This document shows, one piece after another, positions 5,013 to 5,841 of a stretch of 5,841 bases of DNA. The stretch is taken from NCBI GenBank assembly GCA_003168295.1, contig PMST01000161.1:2446-8286 (forward strand). Reading direction: 5' to 3'. The DNA comes from Actinomycetota bacterium (lineage in GTDB: Bacteria > Actinomycetota > Actinomycetes > Streptosporangiales > Streptosporangiaceae). Made by a program: the position numbers and the translations under genes. The first letter of the stretch is position 1; every line of letters begins with the position of its first letter. A model generated the notes under the pieces. That model was not told the DNA's origin, ran no database searches, and saw only the letters and a list, made by a program, of their open reading frames with translations.

Positions 5013-5841
5013 GCACACGCGAAAGCGACCTCCGCGCCAGCACGGCGATCGCCGGCGTCGCCGAGTCCGATCTCGGCGAGGTGGGGCCGCACCTGTCCTC
5101 GCTTGACCTCATCGGGCAGGCGACCGCCCGCGCGCTCGATGATGCCGGCCTGGACAAGGCGGAGATCGACGGGTTGTTCTGCCACTCGGCGTTCTTCCAG
5201 CTGCCCCCGGTCGCGGCCGCCGAGTACCTGGGTATCCGGCCGCGCTACTCAGACTCCACCGCCGTCGGCGGCAGCACCTTCGTCGGCTACCTGCGGCACG
5301 CCACGGCGGCGATCAACGCCGGGATGTGCGAGGTCGCGCTTATCACCTACGGCAGCACCCAGCGCTCAGCGTCGGGCGGCCTGGTGAGTTCCGGCGCCCC
5401 GCTGACAAAATCCTACGAGGCCCCGTTCGGGCCCCGGCTGCCCGTCACCGCCTACGCGCTGGCCGCGGCCCGGCACATGTACCAGTTCGGCACGACCCGG
5501 GAGCAGCTGGCCGAGGTCGCCGTCGCGGCCAGGAAATGGGCTCAGCTCAACCCGGTGGCGTTCGAACGCGGTGACCTCACGATCGCCGACGTCCTGGCGT
5601 CGCGGATGGTCTCCAGCCCGCTGACCGTCCGCGACTGCTGCCTGGTCACCGACGGCGGCGGCGCGGTGATCGTCACCTCGGCTGAGCGCGCCCGGTCGCT
5701 CCGCCGGGCACCGGTGTTCATCCTCGGCGCGGCCGAGGCCCACTGGCACAAGGACATATTCCAGATGCCCGACCTGACCGTGACCGCCGCCGCGGAGTCG
5801 GGCCCGCGCGCCTTCTCACTCGCCGGGCTGACGCCCGCTGA
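5009..5841 (+). CDS. Thiolase-fold protein of SCP-x/Ltp2 type, probable acyl-CoA retro-aldolase (3' truncated by window)
   Basis: The first 277 residues are present; the C-terminal domain with the remaining catalytic motifs is outside. The N-terminal domain reads as a thiolase: SLDLIGQATARALDDAGL (31-48), STAVGGSTFVGYLRHA (83-98), INAGMCEVALITYGS (102-116), NPVAFERGDLTIADVLASRM (181-200) and DCCLVTDGGGAVIVTS (209-224). The last two are hallmarks of the SCP-x/lipid-transfer thiolase branch. The position of the nucleophilic Cys of classical thiolases (Cys89 in Zoogloea, LCGSG) is Gly87 in AVGGST. Ltp2-type side-chain aldolases also lack this Cys and cleave a beta-hydroxyacyl-CoA by retro-aldol reaction with a DUF35 partner. 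The same activity is inferred here, releasing a short acyl-CoA (such as acetyl- or propionyl-CoA) and a ketone or aldehyde. The GTG start overlaps the DUF35 stop by 4 bp. Confidence 0.9.
   Translation, partial: MSTRESDLRASTAIAGVAESDLGEVGPHLSSLDLIGQATARALDDAGLDKAEIDGLFCHSAFFQLPPVAAAEYLGIRPRYSDSTAVGGSTFVGYLRHATAAINAGMCEVALITYGSTQRSASGGLVSSGAPLTKSYEAPFGPRLPVTAYALAAARHMYQFGTTREQLAEVAVAARKWAQLNPVAFERGDLTIADVLASRMVSSPLTVRDCCLVTDGGGAVIVTSAERARSLRRAPVFILGAAEAHWHKDIFQMPDLTVTAAAESGPRAFSLAGLTPA

Noticed and set aside
4604..5185. Minus-strand open frames over the DUF35 and thiolase genes
   Set aside because: No domain, no ribosome site, and antisense to clearly recognised genes with tight overlap.
1..5841. 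CRISPR arrays, tRNA/rRNA, insertion sequences, attachment sites, phage or defence genes
   Set aside because: No regularly spaced repeats, RNA-gene sequences, transposase motifs or terminal repeats were seen; the window is almost entirely coding for acyl-CoA metabolism.

Overview
The window is GC-rich throughout, with codons strongly biased to G or C in the third position, GTG and TTG starts and genes packed with 1-14 bp overlaps. This suggests a high-GC actinobacterium with versatile acyl-CoA catabolism (mycobacterial, nocardial or frankial type). That is an inference from style and gene families; no taxonomic marker is present.

Layout. The left edge (1-372, + strand) holds the C-terminal end of an AMP-forming acyl-CoA ligase. 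Convergent to it, with stops overlapping by 14 bp inside a perfect short inverted repeat, is a four-gene minus-strand operon. In transcription order from about 4528 down to 359 it encodes a class III (CaiB/BaiF) CoA-transferase, a large-type acyl-CoA dehydrogenase subunit, a small-type acyl-CoA dehydrogenase subunit and an enoyl-CoA hydratase/isomerase-family protein. Each junction is a stop/start overlap of 1, 4 or 13 bp, so translation is probably coupled. Reading the other way from a short AT-rich divergent promoter region (about 4529-4622) is a plus-strand operon: a DUF35 protein (zinc ribbon plus OB fold) overlapping by 4 bp a thiolase-fold protein of the SCP-x/Ltp2 type, which runs off the right edge. 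No RNA genes, mobile elements, CRISPR arrays or long gene-free stretches were seen.

How the genes may work together. The set resembles the final rounds of steroid or branched side-chain beta-oxidation in actinobacteria: CoA activation (ligase or CoA-transferase), alpha,beta-dehydrogenation by a heteromeric dehydrogenase, hydration by a crotonase-fold protein, then carbon-carbon cleavage by a DUF35-thiolase pair. The thiolase has glycine where ordinary thiolases carry the nucleophilic cysteine. As in the Ltp2-ChsH2(DUF35) side-chain aldolase, this points to retro-aldol rather than Claisen cleavage. The substrate cannot be read from the sequence; a steroid, terpenoid or alpha-branched aryl-alkanoate side chain is the most economical guess.

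Most unusual points: the crotonase-fold protein lacks both catalytic glutamates; the two dehydrogenase subunits appear to split the catalytic and FAD-clamping motifs between them; the two divergent promoters may share one GTATAC core; and the ligase has methionine in place of the usual glycine before its catalytic lysine.
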